From: CAMAVH01 sp036500145
GTDB taxonomy: Bacteria; Pseudomonadota; Alphaproteobacteria; SMXQ01
Length of the DNA stretch: 64,000 nt
Assembly (NCBI GenBank): GCA_036500145.1
Contig: DASYCO010000066.1
Span: forward strand, 57,185-121,184
Direction of reading: 5' to 3'
Within the stretch, counting starts at the first letter, position 1, and each line of letters begins with the position of its first letter. The translations under genes were made by a program, and so were the position numbers. The notes under the pieces are model-generated. The model was not told the DNA's origin, made no database searches, and worked only from the letters and a program-made list of their open reading frames with translations. Shown piece after piece: positions 34,523-42,600 of this stretch.

Positions 34523-35957
34523 AAGGCGTCAGCACCACGATCAGGGCCATGAACTCCAGGCGCCCGAGCAGCATGCCGATGGCGAGCAGAAATTTCGCCC
34601 CGTCGGGGACCGCCGCGAAATTCCCGGCGGGGCCGATCAGTTGGCCGAGGCCCGGCCCCACGTTGCCGAGCGCCGTCGCGGCGCCCGAGGCGGCGGTGAC
34701 GAAATCGAGGCCGAACAGGCCGAGGGCCGTCGCCAGAGCCGCGAACGACATCAGGTAGATGAACAGGAAGGTCAATACGGAAAGCGCCACGCTTTCGGTG
34801 ATCTCGCGCTGCTGGTACATGGGCACGAAGACGCCGTGCGGCTGCAGCAGCCGGCGCATCTGCGACTTGGCCACGGCAAACAGCACCTGAAAGCGAAATA
34901 TCTTGATGCCGCCGGTCGTCGAGCCCGTGCAGCCGCCGACGAAGGTCAGAAAGAAGAAGACGGCGACGGGAAAGCCGCCCCAGGTGCTGTAGTCGGTGGT
35001 GGCGAAGCCCGTCGTGCTGATGATGGTGACGACGCTGAACGTGACGTAGCGCAGCGCGGTGAGCGGCGGCATGTCGTTGACGAGCCATTGCCAGAGGGTC
35101 AGGCCGAGCGCGACGAAGGCGATGAAGCCGAGGAAGCCGCGTATCTGCTCGCTGCGCCAGAGGACGCTGATGCGGCCCTGAAGGGCCGTGATGTAGAGCG
35201 GAAACGTCAGCGCGCCGAGGAGGGTGAAGAAGGTCACCAGCACGTCGATCAGCGGGCTGTCGAACTTGCCCACCGAGGAATCCGACGTGGAGAAGCCGCC
35301 GGTCGAAAGCGTCGCCATCATGTGGCAGACGGCGTCGAAGAAGCTCATGCCTGCCGCCCAGTAAGCCAAGGTGCAGATCACCGACAGGCCGAGGTAGATG
35401 TTGAGGATGGTGCTGGCGAACTGCGTCGCGCGCGGCATCACCTTCTCCGAGCGGTCGGAGGATTCCATGCGAAAGAGCTGCATGCCGCCGACGCGCAGCA
35501 TCGGCAGGATGGCGATCGCCATGGCGATGATGCCGATGCCGCCGAGCCAATGGAGGATCGCGCGCCACAGCAGGATTCCGGCCGGCCGCGTGTCGAGGTG
35601 CGAGATCACCGTCGAGCCCGTCGTGGTCAGGCCGGAGACCGATTCGAAGAACGAATCGACGTAGTCCATCTCCAGGCTGGAAAAGAAGAACGGCAAGGCC
35701 GCGAAGACGCAGATGGAGACCCAGCTCAGGGCCGTGAGCAGGAAGGCGTGGTGAATGGTCATCTTGACGTCGCGCGAGGTGCGCGTCGCGAGGGCCAGGC
35801 AGCTGCCGAAGAAGCCGGTGACGGCGGCGGCGCCGGCGAAGACCGCCCAGTCCTGGTCGCCGTAGGCGGCGTCGACGACGGCCGGAACGGCCATGGCCAC
35901 GGCCAGCGTGGCGAGCAGCATGCCGACGACGAAGAGAACTGGCCGGTAGTCGCGCAT
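34506..35957 (-). CDS. trkH: Potassium uptake protein TrkH
   Basis: A 483-residue membrane subunit of the Trk potassium system with four pore repeats. The selectivity-filter glycine motifs are visible: GLTTTGSTVI, MATLSTGGFST, ISTTGFATTDYS and SGAATALGNVGPG. The partner TrkA regulator is not adjacent. The sequence ends LTPWFWRH at 34506-34508, inside the third copy of a 48-bp tandem repeat. It shares strand with folE but is 28 bases away, so a common transcript is possible. Confidence 0.93.
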   Translation of the reverse strand: MRDYRPVLFVVGMLLATLAVAMAVPAVVDAAYGDQDWAVFAGAAAVTGFFGSCLALATRTSRDVKMTIHHAFLLTALSWVSICVFAALPFFFSSLEMDYVDSFFESVSGLTTTGSTVISHLDTRPAGILLWRAILHWLGGIGIIAMAIAILPMLRVGGMQLFRMESSDRSEKVMPRATQFASTILNIYLGLSVICTLAYWAAGMSFFDAVCHMMATLSTGGFSTSDSSVGKFDSPLIDVLVTFFTLLGALTFPLYITALQGRISVLWRSEQIRGFLGFIAFVALGLTLWQWLVNDMPPLTALRYVTFSVVTIISTTGFATTDYSTWGGFPVAVFFFLTFVGGCTGSTTGGIKIFRFQVLFAVAKSQMRRLLQPHGVFVPMYQQREITESVALSVLTFLFIYLMSFAALATALGLFGLDFVTAASGAATALGNVGPGLGQLIGPAGNFAAVPDGAKFLLAIGMLLGRLEFMALIVVLTPWFWRH

Positions 35958-35985
35958 GGTCGGACCGCTCCGCCTGCCGCTGGGA

Positions 35986-36699
35986 TCAGACGTTGGTCAG
36001 CAATGTGCCGCTGGGATTGCCGATCATGGCGAGGAATTCGCGCCGCGTCTTGTCGTCGGTGCGGAACACGCCGAGCATCTTGCTGGTCACCATGGCGACG
36101 CCCGGCTTGTGCACGCCGCGCGTGGTCATGCACTGGTGCGCCGCCTCGATGACGACGGCGACGCCGCGCGGATGCAGCACGTCCTGGATGGTGTTGGCGA
36201 TCTGCGCCGTCATCTTTTCCTGGATCTGCAGGCGCTTGGCGTAGGCTTCGAGCACGCGGGCGAGCTTGCTGATGCCGACGACGCGCTTGTTGGGCAGGTA
36301 GCCGATGTGGGCCTTGCCGATGATCGGCACGAGATGGTGCTCGCAGTGGCTTTCGAAGCGGATGTCGCGCAGCACGACCATCTCGTCGTAGCCCTCGATC
36401 TCCTCGAAGGTGCGCGCCAGGATGGCCTCGGCGTCGACGTCGTAGCCGGCGAAGAACTCGCCGTAGGCGCGGGCGACGCGGTCGGGGGTGCCGAGCAGGC
36501 CTTCGCGCGTCGGGTCGTCGCCGGCCCAGCGCAGCAGCACGCGGACGGCGTCTTCCGCCTCGTCCCTGGTCGGACGGCGCGGCATGAGGTTCTTCAGCAC
36601 GGCCCCCTTCGCAAGGGCCTTCTTGGCAACGGCCTTCTTCGGCGCAGCTTTGTGGGACGCGGGCGTCTTGCTCGCGCGCTTCGCGGGGGCCTTGCTCAT
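35986..36699 (-). CDS. folE: GTP cyclohydrolase I with Lys/Ala-rich N-terminal tail
   Basis: A 237-residue enzyme for the first step of folate (and queuosine precursor) synthesis: GTP to dihydroneopterin triphosphate. Zinc ligands are C118 and H121 (in SHCEHH) and C189 (in QCMTTRG), so it is the zinc-dependent FolE type. The catalytic core begins near residue 45. The first 37 residues (MSKAPAKRASKTPASHKAAP onward) are Lys/Ala-rich, like a small histone tail, and are not part of the enzyme fold. Substrate production also feeds the queC/queF pathway 25 kb away. No riboswitch was seen upstream. Confidence 0.95.
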   Translation of the reverse strand: MSKAPAKRASKTPASHKAAPKKAVAKKALAKGAVLKNLMPRRPTRDEAEDAVRVLLRWAGDDPTREGLLGTPDRVARAYGEFFAGYDVDAEAILARTFEEIEGYDEMVVLRDIRFESHCEHHLVPIIGKAHIGYLPNKRVVGISKLARVLEAYAKRLQIQEKMTAQIANTIQDVLHPRGVAVVIEAAHQCMTTRGVHKPGVAMVTSKMLGVFRTDDKTRREFLAMIGNPSGTLLTNV

Positions 36700-36776
36700 G
36701 AGGGGAGTCCTTTTCGTCTGCGCCGTCCGACGGCGGCGGATGGGCGCGTCAGTCGCGCCGGCCTGTCTCCGGCCGG

Positions 36777-37169
36777 CTAATTGACTCGAATCGTCTGGTG
36801 CGGGCTGTCGAGCGAGAAGGCGGGGATCGCCACTTCCATCTCGCGTCCGCCTTCCAGTTCCATGAAGTAGCTGCCGACCATGATGCCGGAGGGCGTGGTG
36901 AGCGGGGTGCCGCTCGTGTATTCGAAGGATTCGCCGGGTTCCAGCACCGGCTGTTCGCCGATCACGCCGTCGCCGCGCACTTCCTGGGTGCGGCCGAAGG
37001 AATCGGTGATGCGCCAGTGGCGGCGGCGCAGCTGCACCGTCACCAGGCCCTTGTTCTCGATGCGGACGTGATAGGCCCAGACGAAGCGATGCTCCCGAGG
37101 AGCGGACTGGTCTTCGAGGTAGGTGGGCTTGACCGTGACCTGGATCGAGTTGGTCGTCTCGGAATACAT
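36777..37169 (-). CDS. apaG: ApaG domain protein
   Basis: A 130-residue ApaG protein, an immunoglobulin-like beta fold whose biochemical role is uncertain (possible nucleotide or pyrophosphate binding). The signature GDGVIGEQPVLEPGESFEYTSG and the GxGMxGxY-like MVGSYFMELEGG segment are clear. It lies on the same strand between folE and metZ, separated from metZ by a 13-bp hairpin. The length matches the family. Confidence 0.93.
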   Translation of the reverse strand: MYSETTNSIQVTVKPTYLEDQSAPREHRFVWAYHVRIENKGLVTVQLRRRHWRITDSFGRTQEVRGDGVIGEQPVLEPGESFEYTSGTPLTTPSGIMVGSYFMELEGGREMEVAIPAFSLDSPHQTIRVN

Positions 37170-37218
37170 GGCGAATCCTTTGGGCCGCGCCGGCAGTGGA
37201 ACGGTCGTCCTGGCGGGC

Positions 37219-37251
37219 GCGGCGTCGTAGAGGGTTATTCTACGACGCCGC
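37219..37251. repeat. Perfect 13-bp hairpin between metZ and apaG
   Basis: The arms at 37219-37231 and 37239-37251 are complementary around a 7-base loop. It lies 90 bases past the metZ stop. There is no T-run, so termination would be factor-assisted or it may be an mRNA-stabilising element. Confidence 0.6.
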
Positions 37252-37340
37252 CACCCATTGTCCAGGCGCTAAACCCCGGAAAAGACGCGTTTCCAGCCGC
37301 GTGGAGCCGCTGGTTCTTGCGCTGCAGCAAGCTGCGCCGG

Positions 37341-38555
37341 CTAGCCGCGCGAGGCGACGTCGAGCGCCTGGGCCAGGTCGTCGACGATGTCGGCGGCGTC
37401 TTCCAGGCCGACCGAGAGGCGGACCAGGCCGGCGCTGATGCCGAGCTTGGCGCGTTCTTCCTCGGGCAGGCGCTGGTGCGTCGTCGTCGCCGGATGGTTG
37501 ATCAGGCTCTTGGCGTCGCCCAGGTTGTTCGACACGTCGATCATCTTCAGCGCGTTGAGGAAGCGGAAGGTGGCCGCCTTGCCGCCCGCCACCTCGAAGG
37601 CGATGATGCTGCCCGGCGCGCTCATCTGCTTCATGGCGAGCTCGTGCTGCGGATGGCTCTTCAGGCCCGGATAGAGCGTGCGCGACACGTCCTTGCGCGT
37701 CTCCAGGAAGGCGGCCGCCGCGCTCGCGTTGGCGCAGTGGCGCTGCATGCGCAGGTCGAGCGTCTCCAGGCCCTTCAGCAGGGTCCAGGCGTTGAACGGG
37801 CTGAGCGACGGGCCGGTGTGGCGCACGAACATGCGCAGCTGCTCGTCCATGTAGTCGCCGTGGCTGCCGAGGATGGCGCCGCCGAGCACGCGGCCCTGGC
37901 CGTCGATGTGCTTGGTCGCCGAATAGACCACCACGTCGGCGCCGAGCTCCAGCGGCTTCTGCAGCATCGGGCTGGCGAAGACGTTGTCGACGATGACGGT
38001 GGCGCCGGCGGCATGCGCCATGGCGGCGACCTTGGGCAGGTCGACGACTTCGAGCGTCGGGTTCGACGGCGTCTCGAGGAAGATCGCCTTCGTCGGCTTC
38101 GACAGCGCCTGTTCCCACTGCTTCAGGTCGGTGCCGTCGACGATCACCGTCTCGACGCCGTAGCGCGGCAGGATGTCCGTGAGGATGTAGAGGCAGGAGC
38201 CGAACAGCGCGCGCGGGCCGACCACGCGGTCGCCGGCGCGCACGAAGCTGGCGAGCGCCGCGAACACGGCGCTCATGCCGCTGGCGGTGGCGCGGCAGAC
38301 CTCGGCGCCTTCGAGCAGCGCCATGCGCTCCTCGAACATGGCCACCGTCGGGTTGGAGAAGCGCGAGTAGATGTAGCGCTGCGTCTTGCCCTGGAAGGCG
38401 GACTCGGCGTCCTCGGCGTTCTCGTAGACGTAGCCGGAGGTGGCGAAGATCGCCTCGCTGGTCTCCTGGAACTGCGAACGCTTGAGGCCGCCGCGGATCA
38501 GCTTGGTGGCGGGCCGCCAGTTCGGGTTGGCGGGCGGGGCGGTGTCTTTCGCCAT
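37341..38555 (-). CDS. metZ: O-succinylhomoserine sulfhydrylase
   Basis: A 404-residue PLP enzyme of the Cys/Met-metabolism family that makes homocysteine from O-succinylhomoserine and sulfide, thus the direct sulfhydrylation route to methionine. The PLP lysine is K215 in YSATKHIDGQGR. The opening PNWRPATKLIRGGLKRSQF is typical of MetZ rather than MetB/MetC. The ATG (38553-38555) follows GGAG and is preceded by a SAM-II riboswitch and an attenuator-like terminator, as known for metZ in alphaproteobacteria. Confidence 0.95.
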   Translation of the reverse strand: MAKDTAPPANPNWRPATKLIRGGLKRSQFQETSEAIFATSGYVYENAEDAESAFQGKTQRYIYSRFSNPTVAMFEERMALLEGAEVCRATASGMSAVFAALASFVRAGDRVVGPRALFGSCLYILTDILPRYGVETVIVDGTDLKQWEQALSKPTKAIFLETPSNPTLEVVDLPKVAAMAHAAGATVIVDNVFASPMLQKPLELGADVVVYSATKHIDGQGRVLGGAILGSHGDYMDEQLRMFVRHTGPSLSPFNAWTLLKGLETLDLRMQRHCANASAAAAFLETRKDVSRTLYPGLKSHPQHELAMKQMSAPGSIIAFEVAGGKAATFRFLNALKMIDVSNNLGDAKSLINHPATTTHQRLPEEERAKLGISAGLVRLSVGLEDAADIVDDLAQALDVASRG

Positions 38556-38600
38556 GGTCGATCTCCTCAGCCGGCGCGCCCAGGACGGGGACCGGACAAC

Positions 38601-38629
38601 AAAAAAGCCCTGCCGATGAGGTCAGGGCT
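38601..38629 (-). terminator. Attenuator terminator between SAM-II riboswitch and metZ
   Basis: On the minus strand AGCCCTG (38623-38629) pairs with CAGGGCT (38606-38612), followed by six T bases. The terminator is 45 bases upstream of the metZ ATG and 18 bases after the aptamer, so it could give premature termination when SAM is bound. Confidence 0.75.
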
Positions 38630-38646
38630 GCGCGCTGCGGCACCGA

Positions 38647-38703
38647 CCTTTTAGCGTCTTGTTTAACGTGGTTCGCAAGCCGGCCGGCTCAAATCTCCAC
38701 GGG
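38647..38703 (-). ncRNA. SAM-II riboswitch (metZ leader)
   Basis: The minus-strand leader contains CCCGTGGAGATTTGAG, then a CCGGCCGGCTTGC stretch, CCACGTTAAACAAG and a final GCTAAAAGG. Stem CGTGG pairs with CCACG, and the H-type pseudoknot elements match the known SAM-II (metA) motif of alphaproteobacteria. The gene downstream, metZ, is a known target. Binding of S-adenosylmethionine would reduce metZ expression. Confidence 0.88.
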
Positions 38704-38780
38704 ATGGACAGTCTTAATCCTTCGCCCCGAAGGGCGTCAAGCCGGCTTCCTTGACAGCCCATTTTCCGCCGCCCTAACCT

Positions 38781-38814
38781 GTTCGAAACAAGAACGAATG
38801 TTCGTCATTCGAAC
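38781..38814 (+). promoter_or_regulatory. Nested inverted repeats before Rieske oxygenase gene
   Basis: GTTCGAA (38781-38787) and TTCGAAC (38808-38814) are perfect 7-bp arms. Between them ACGAA-TG-TTCGT forms an inner palindrome. The layout is typical of an operator for a dimeric repressor or activator, 97 bases before the start codon. TTGACA at 38751-38756 may serve as a -35 element. Confidence 0.5.
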
Positions 38815-38910
38815 CGCCAGACTGCGGCGTGCCGCGCAGGGAGCGCCGCCCCGCCCGGACGGCAGCGACCCCGCCGTTCCGCGCTCGCCCGCCGCAGAGG
38901 GAGAAGCATC

Positions 38911-40068
38911 ATGACCGCCGCCGCCCAGCCGGAAGACTATCGGGATTTCGCGCATGTCGGCCCCGGCACCCTGGGCGGCAAGCTGCTACGCCGCTTCTGG
39001 CAGCCGATCGTCATGTCGAACGTCCTGAAAGCCGGCCGGCCCAAGCGCGTGCAGATCCTCAACGAATGGTTCACCGCCTACCGCGGCGAGGACGGCAAGG
39101 CCTACGTCGTGCAGGACGCCTGCCCGCACCGCATGACGCGCCTGTCGCTCGGCTGGGTCGAGAACGACTCGATCCGCTGCTTCTACCATGGCTGGAAGTT
39201 CGACGGCGCCACCGGCCAATGCACCCATCAGCCGGCCGAGCCGGAAGCCTACAGGAAGGCGGTGCAGATCAAGGCCTACCCGGTGCGCGAGTACCTCGGC
39301 CTGGTGTTCGCCTACTTCGGCGAAGGCGAGGCGCCGGAATTTCCGCTGTTTCCGGAAGTGGACCTGGCGACCGACACGGTCTTCTGCTCGGCGCTGCAGG
39401 TGCCCTGCAACTTCTTCCAGCGCATCGAGAACGACCTCGATGAGGTGCACCTGCATTTCGTGCATCGCGTCTCGACCGACGGCATCGGCCTCGACCAGCT
39501 GCCCGAGATCAACGTCGAGGAAAGCGACTACGGCATTTTGCGCAAGGGCCATCGCGACGATTCGGGCAACAACGTGACCCGCACCGGCCATATCTTCATG
39601 CCGAACAGCATGCTGGTCTTCACGCCGGGCCGCGACGGGCGCGAGAGCTGGCAGCTGCATTTGGCCTGGCGCGTGCCGGTCAGCGACGAGACGATGGTGA
39701 GCTTCGTCGTCAACGCCCACAAGGGCAGGGGCGGCGGCTTCGTCAACCGCGACAGCCGGATCGAGCCGGATCCGGAGGTCTACGTCGCGAAGATCCTGGC
39801 CTGCGAGATGCGCGTGCAGGACATCGACCCGAAATACCCGGGCCTGTTCCAGGTGCAGGACAGCGTCGCCCTGGCGGGCCAGGGCGCCATCGCCGACCGC
39901 AGCCACGAACGCCTCGGCCAGTCCGACCGCGGCGTCATGCTGATGCGCAAGCTATGGTCGCGCGAGATGCAGGCCATCGCCGAAGGCAAGCCGCTCAAGG
40001 CCTGGACGCGGCCGAAGGATTCCCTGCTCGACCACAGCACGCGCGAAATCCAGCTCGCGACGGCGTAA
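38911..40068 (+). CDS. Rieske [2Fe-2S] non-haem iron oxygenase, alpha subunit-like
   Basis: A 385-residue oxygenase. The Rieske centre uses C71 and H73 (in ACPHR) and C90 and H93 (in CFYHGW). The mononuclear iron site fits N174, D177, H180 and H185 in ENDLDEVHLHFVH. It is of the aromatic-ring-hydroxylating or O-demethylase group (vanillate/phthalate-type monooxygenase architecture with one gene). No ferredoxin or reductase gene is adjacent, so electron-transfer partners are elsewhere. The ribosome-binding site GAGGGAG precedes the ATG. A solute-binding protein follows 79 bases downstream, suggesting linked uptake and turnover of one compound. Confidence 0.88.
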   Translation: MTAAAQPEDYRDFAHVGPGTLGGKLLRRFWQPIVMSNVLKAGRPKRVQILNEWFTAYRGEDGKAYVVQDACPHRMTRLSLGWVENDSIRCFYHGWKFDGATGQCTHQPAEPEAYRKAVQIKAYPVREYLGLVFAYFGEGEAPEFPLFPEVDLATDTVFCSALQVPCNFFQRIENDLDEVHLHFVHRVSTDGIGLDQLPEINVEESDYGILRKGHRDDSGNNVTRTGHIFMPNSMLVFTPGRDGRESWQLHLAWRVPVSDETMVSFVVNAHKGRGGGFVNRDSRIEPDPEVYVAKILACEMRVQDIDPKYPGLFQVQDSVALAGQGAIADRSHERLGQSDRGVMLMRKLWSREMQAIAEGKPLKAWTRPKDSLLDHSTREIQLATA

Positions 40069-40147
40069 GCTCGCGGGGGCGGCGGCCGGCCAGGATGGCG
40101 GCTGCAAGCAAGAAGAACGACAAGACGTAATCCATGGGGGGAATCAC

Positions 40148-41239
40148 ATGAGGCAGCTTGCCGGCGCGTGCGCGCTTGGTCTTTTCGCGGTCGGGGCGTT
40201 CGGCGCCGCCGCGGCTTACGCTCAGGACATGACGCCGGCTCTGAGGGAGCTCGTGGCTGCGGCCAGCAAGGAAGGCCAGCTCGACGTCGCCTGGAGCGCC
40301 GACACGCTCGGCGGCCCGAACGGCGCCAAGGTCTTCGAGGAGCGCCTGGCCAAGCTCTACGGCGCGAAGGTGAAGGTGAGGTGGAATCCGGGCCGCTCGA
40401 TGCCGGAAGTCGGCAACGAGATCGCCATGCGCTTCACCAGCGGCCTGCCGTCGCCGACCGACGTCTACTACGGCTTCTCGCGCAACATGGCCGACCTGCT
40501 GAAATACGGGATGTTCCAGAGCGCGCCCTGGCACGACTACGCGCCCGACCGCCTGACGGCGGACATCGTCGAGCAGAACGACACCTTCGTGAAGCTGCTT
40601 ACTGCCTACACCAGCTTCACCATCAGCGACAAATACGCGCCGTCCGTCCCGACCTCGCTCGACGACCTGCTGAAGCCGGAATGGAAGGGCAAGATCGCCA
40701 CCACGTCCTACGGCGCCGGCTTCGAGATGCTGTCGTCGAAGGACATGTGGGGCGCCGACCGCACCATCGAATGGGCGAAGAAGTTCTCCGGCCAGGTCAG
40801 CGGGCTCCTGCGCTGTAGCGACATCGACCGCCTGCTGTCGGGCGAGTTCGCGGCCCTGGTCACCGACTGCGGCGGCGGCACGACGATGGCGGCGATCGCG
40901 AACAGCGGCGCGCCGCTCACCAACGTCATCACGCCGGAACTGGCCATCGTCAGCTTCTTCTATGTCGCCGTGCCGAAGAACTCGGCGCATCCCAATGCGG
41001 CGAAGCTGCTGATCGTCTATCTGCTGTCGCCGGAAGGGCAGCAGCATGTGGCCGACACCAACGGCGGCATGGACATGCATTTCCTGCCGGGCTCGAAGAG
41101 CGGCGAGCGCATCCGCAAGCTGGAAGCCGAATGGGGCAAGACCTTCGTCAACGCCGACATCGCCTGGCAGTTGAACAACGACGAGGGCAACAAGGCCCAG
41201 CGCGTCATCAAGGACATCATCACGCAGAACAAGCAGTAG
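40148..41239 (+). CDS. ABC-type periplasmic solute-binding protein
   Basis: A 363-residue exported binding protein. The signal (MRQLAGACALGLFAVGAFGA, cleaved near AYA-QDM) is followed by a type-II periplasmic fold: LVAAASKEGQLDVAW, GLPSPTDVYYGFSRNM, SLDDLLKPEWKGKIATT and YVAVPKNSAHPNAAKLL. The latter two motifs are common in iron(III)/polyamine-like families (AfuA/FbpA-type). No permease or ATPase genes accompany it. A hairpin terminator follows. Its ligand may be related to the Rieske substrate, from position only. Confidence 0.85.
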   Translation: MRQLAGACALGLFAVGAFGAAAAYAQDMTPALRELVAAASKEGQLDVAWSADTLGGPNGAKVFEERLAKLYGAKVKVRWNPGRSMPEVGNEIAMRFTSGLPSPTDVYYGFSRNMADLLKYGMFQSAPWHDYAPDRLTADIVEQNDTFVKLLTAYTSFTISDKYAPSVPTSLDDLLKPEWKGKIATTSYGAGFEMLSSKDMWGADRTIEWAKKFSGQVSGLLRCSDIDRLLSGEFAALVTDCGGGTTMAAIANSGAPLTNVITPELAIVSFFYVAVPKNSAHPNAAKLLIVYLLSPEGQQHVADTNGGMDMHFLPGSKSGERIRKLEAEWGKTFVNADIAWQLNNDEGNKAQRVIKDIITQNKQ

Positions 41240-41252
41240 GCCCCAAGGCGAA

Positions 41253-41278
41253 ACAGCCCGGTCGAACGGCCGGGCTGT
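41253..41278 (+). terminator. Terminator hairpin after solute-binding protein
   Basis: A 9-bp stem (41253-41261 with 41270-41278) lies 13 bases after the stop, between the convergent binding-protein and RidA genes. Only a short T/C run follows. Confidence 0.7.
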
Positions 41279-41296
41279 CTCTCGCGATGGAAGGCG

Positions 41297-41752
41297 TTAC
41301 TTCAGCACTGCGACGGGCTGGATCTCCATCAGGGATTCCGGCCGTGCCAGGTGGGTGACCTCCACGAAGGTCATCGCCGGGTAGGAGCCCTCCTTGAAGA
41401 TCGTCTTGGCGTATTTGACGAACTGCGGCTCGTAGCGCAGGTCCTGCAGGTAGACCGACATTTGCACGATGTCGTCGAGCGAGCCGCCGGACTTCTCCAT
41501 CGTCGCCTTGATCTTGTCCATCGTGTTCTTCGCCTGGGCATCGAAGTTGCCGAGGCCGGCGTTGCGGTCGGCGACGCTCGCCGTATGGCCGGCGAGGAAT
41601 ACCAGCGTCCCGCCCTTCACCTTGACGATGTTCGTCGAGGCCTGGTCGTTCATCGGGCCGATGTAGTCCTTCTTCAGCTCCTGGGCGGAGGCTTGCGCCG
41701 CGAAGGCGCCGGCGAAGAGCATGGACAGGATCGAGAGATAGGTCATGCGCAT
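41297..41752 (-). CDS. Exported RidA/YjgF-family protein 1
   Basis: A 151-residue protein. A Sec signal (MRMTYLSILSMLFAGAFAAQ, cleaved about ASA-QEL) precedes a RidA/YjgF/UK114 domain with VKVKGGTLVFLAGHTAS, DAQAKNTMDKIKATMEKSGG and PAMTFVEVTHLARPESLMEI. The core arginine of canonical imine deaminases appears to be in HLARPESLMEIQ. Periplasmic RidA proteins are less common than cytosolic ones; the role may be hydrolysis of a reactive imine/enamine or binding. The paralogue lies 25 bases upstream in the same orientation. Confidence 0.85.
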   Translation of the reverse strand: MRMTYLSILSMLFAGAFAAQASAQELKKDYIGPMNDQASTNIVKVKGGTLVFLAGHTASVADRNAGLGNFDAQAKNTMDKIKATMEKSGGSLDDIVQMSVYLQDLRYEPQFVKYAKTIFKEGSYPAMTFVEVTHLARPESLMEIQPVAVLK

Positions 41753-41777
41753 GATTTCATCTCCTGGATGGGATGGA

Positions 41778-42233
41778 TTATTCGGGGATCACGCCGATGG
41801 CGCGGATTTCGACGAAGGCGCCGGGCGTCGGCAGCTTGGCCGCCTCCATGAAGGCGCTGGCCGGGAAGCCTTTCTTGAAGACCTCGCGCCGCATGTCGGT
41901 GAGCTGGTCGGACCAGCGCCGCTCGGTGGTGAACACCGTCATGCTGACGACGTCTTCCAGGTTGCCGCCGGCCTGCTTCATGGCCTTGTCCATGTTCTTC
42001 CAGATCTGGCTGACCTGCCCGGAGAAGTCGCCGGGCGCCACCAGCTTGCCCTGCTCGTCGGTCGGCTCGATGCCGGCGAGAAACACGAGCGTGCCGCCCT
42101 TGACCTTGACGGCGCTGGAATAGGCCGACGCCGGAACGGGGCCGACCATTTCCAATTGGCGTTCCTGCGCCATGGCGGCGAATGGAGACAGGGATAGGCA
42201 ACTTATGAGCAAGACGAGCAAACGTTTCGTCAT
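41778..42233 (-). CDS. Exported RidA/YjgF-family protein 2
   Basis: A 151-residue protein with signal MTKRLLVLLISCLSLSPFA (cleaved about AMA-QER) and a RidA domain: VKVKGGTLVFLAGIEPTDEQ, QIWKNMDKAMKQAGGNLEDVV, FMEAAKLPTPGAFVEI. At the site that carries Arg in canonical RidA enzymes (HLARPES in the paralogue) it has KLPTPGAF, so it probably lacks deaminase chemistry. The ATG at 42231-42233 follows GGGGGAG. The two genes are most likely one transcript from the spacer shared with the LysR gene. Confidence 0.83.
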   Translation of the reverse strand: MTKRLLVLLISCLSLSPFAAMAQERQLEMVGPVPASAYSSAVKVKGGTLVFLAGIEPTDEQGKLVAPGDFSGQVSQIWKNMDKAMKQAGGNLEDVVSMTVFTTERRWSDQLTDMRREVFKKGFPASAFMEAAKLPTPGAFVEIRAIGVIPE

Positions 42234-42600
42234 TGAACTCCCCCTCTGATGTTGGACAGCCGGAGCCGGATTGGCCCACGGCCTTATTAGGCGCCGATTG
42301 CGAGCAGGGGGCAATTCACTGTCGTGCCGGCGGCCCAATTAGGCCGCAGTTGCAATGATTTTGACCCGACGATCCGCGCGATTGCGACTGTAGGCCGGCA
42401 GGCGCAAAACTGAACAGGTCACAATATGGAACGCAGCATCCAAGCCATTGGCCGATGTCTTGGGCGCATGACGGCCGGATATATGCTTCGATATTCGCGA
42501 CCTTGGGTTCCACGGCGCCATGTCGCCGCCGTCGATGGGGAAAGGCCCGCGCTGTCTTGCGAAGAGGCTTGCCGAGAATGAAAAGAACGGGAGACGGCCG
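42234..42600. other. Divergent regulatory region ridA-like / lysR
   Basis: A 367-base spacer with no convincing gene. It contains the inverted repeat ATTGC-9 bases-GCAAT (42297-42315) and a TTGCAA palindrome, reasonable sites for the LysR protein encoded next to it. This is a proposal from position and symmetry. Confidence 0.45.

Noticed and set aside
34413..36152. Long plus-strand ORF with PPEPHCDRRSWAWRLV repeats
   Set aside because: The repeated peptide is a translation of the 48-bp repeat, and the rest is antisense to trkH and folE.
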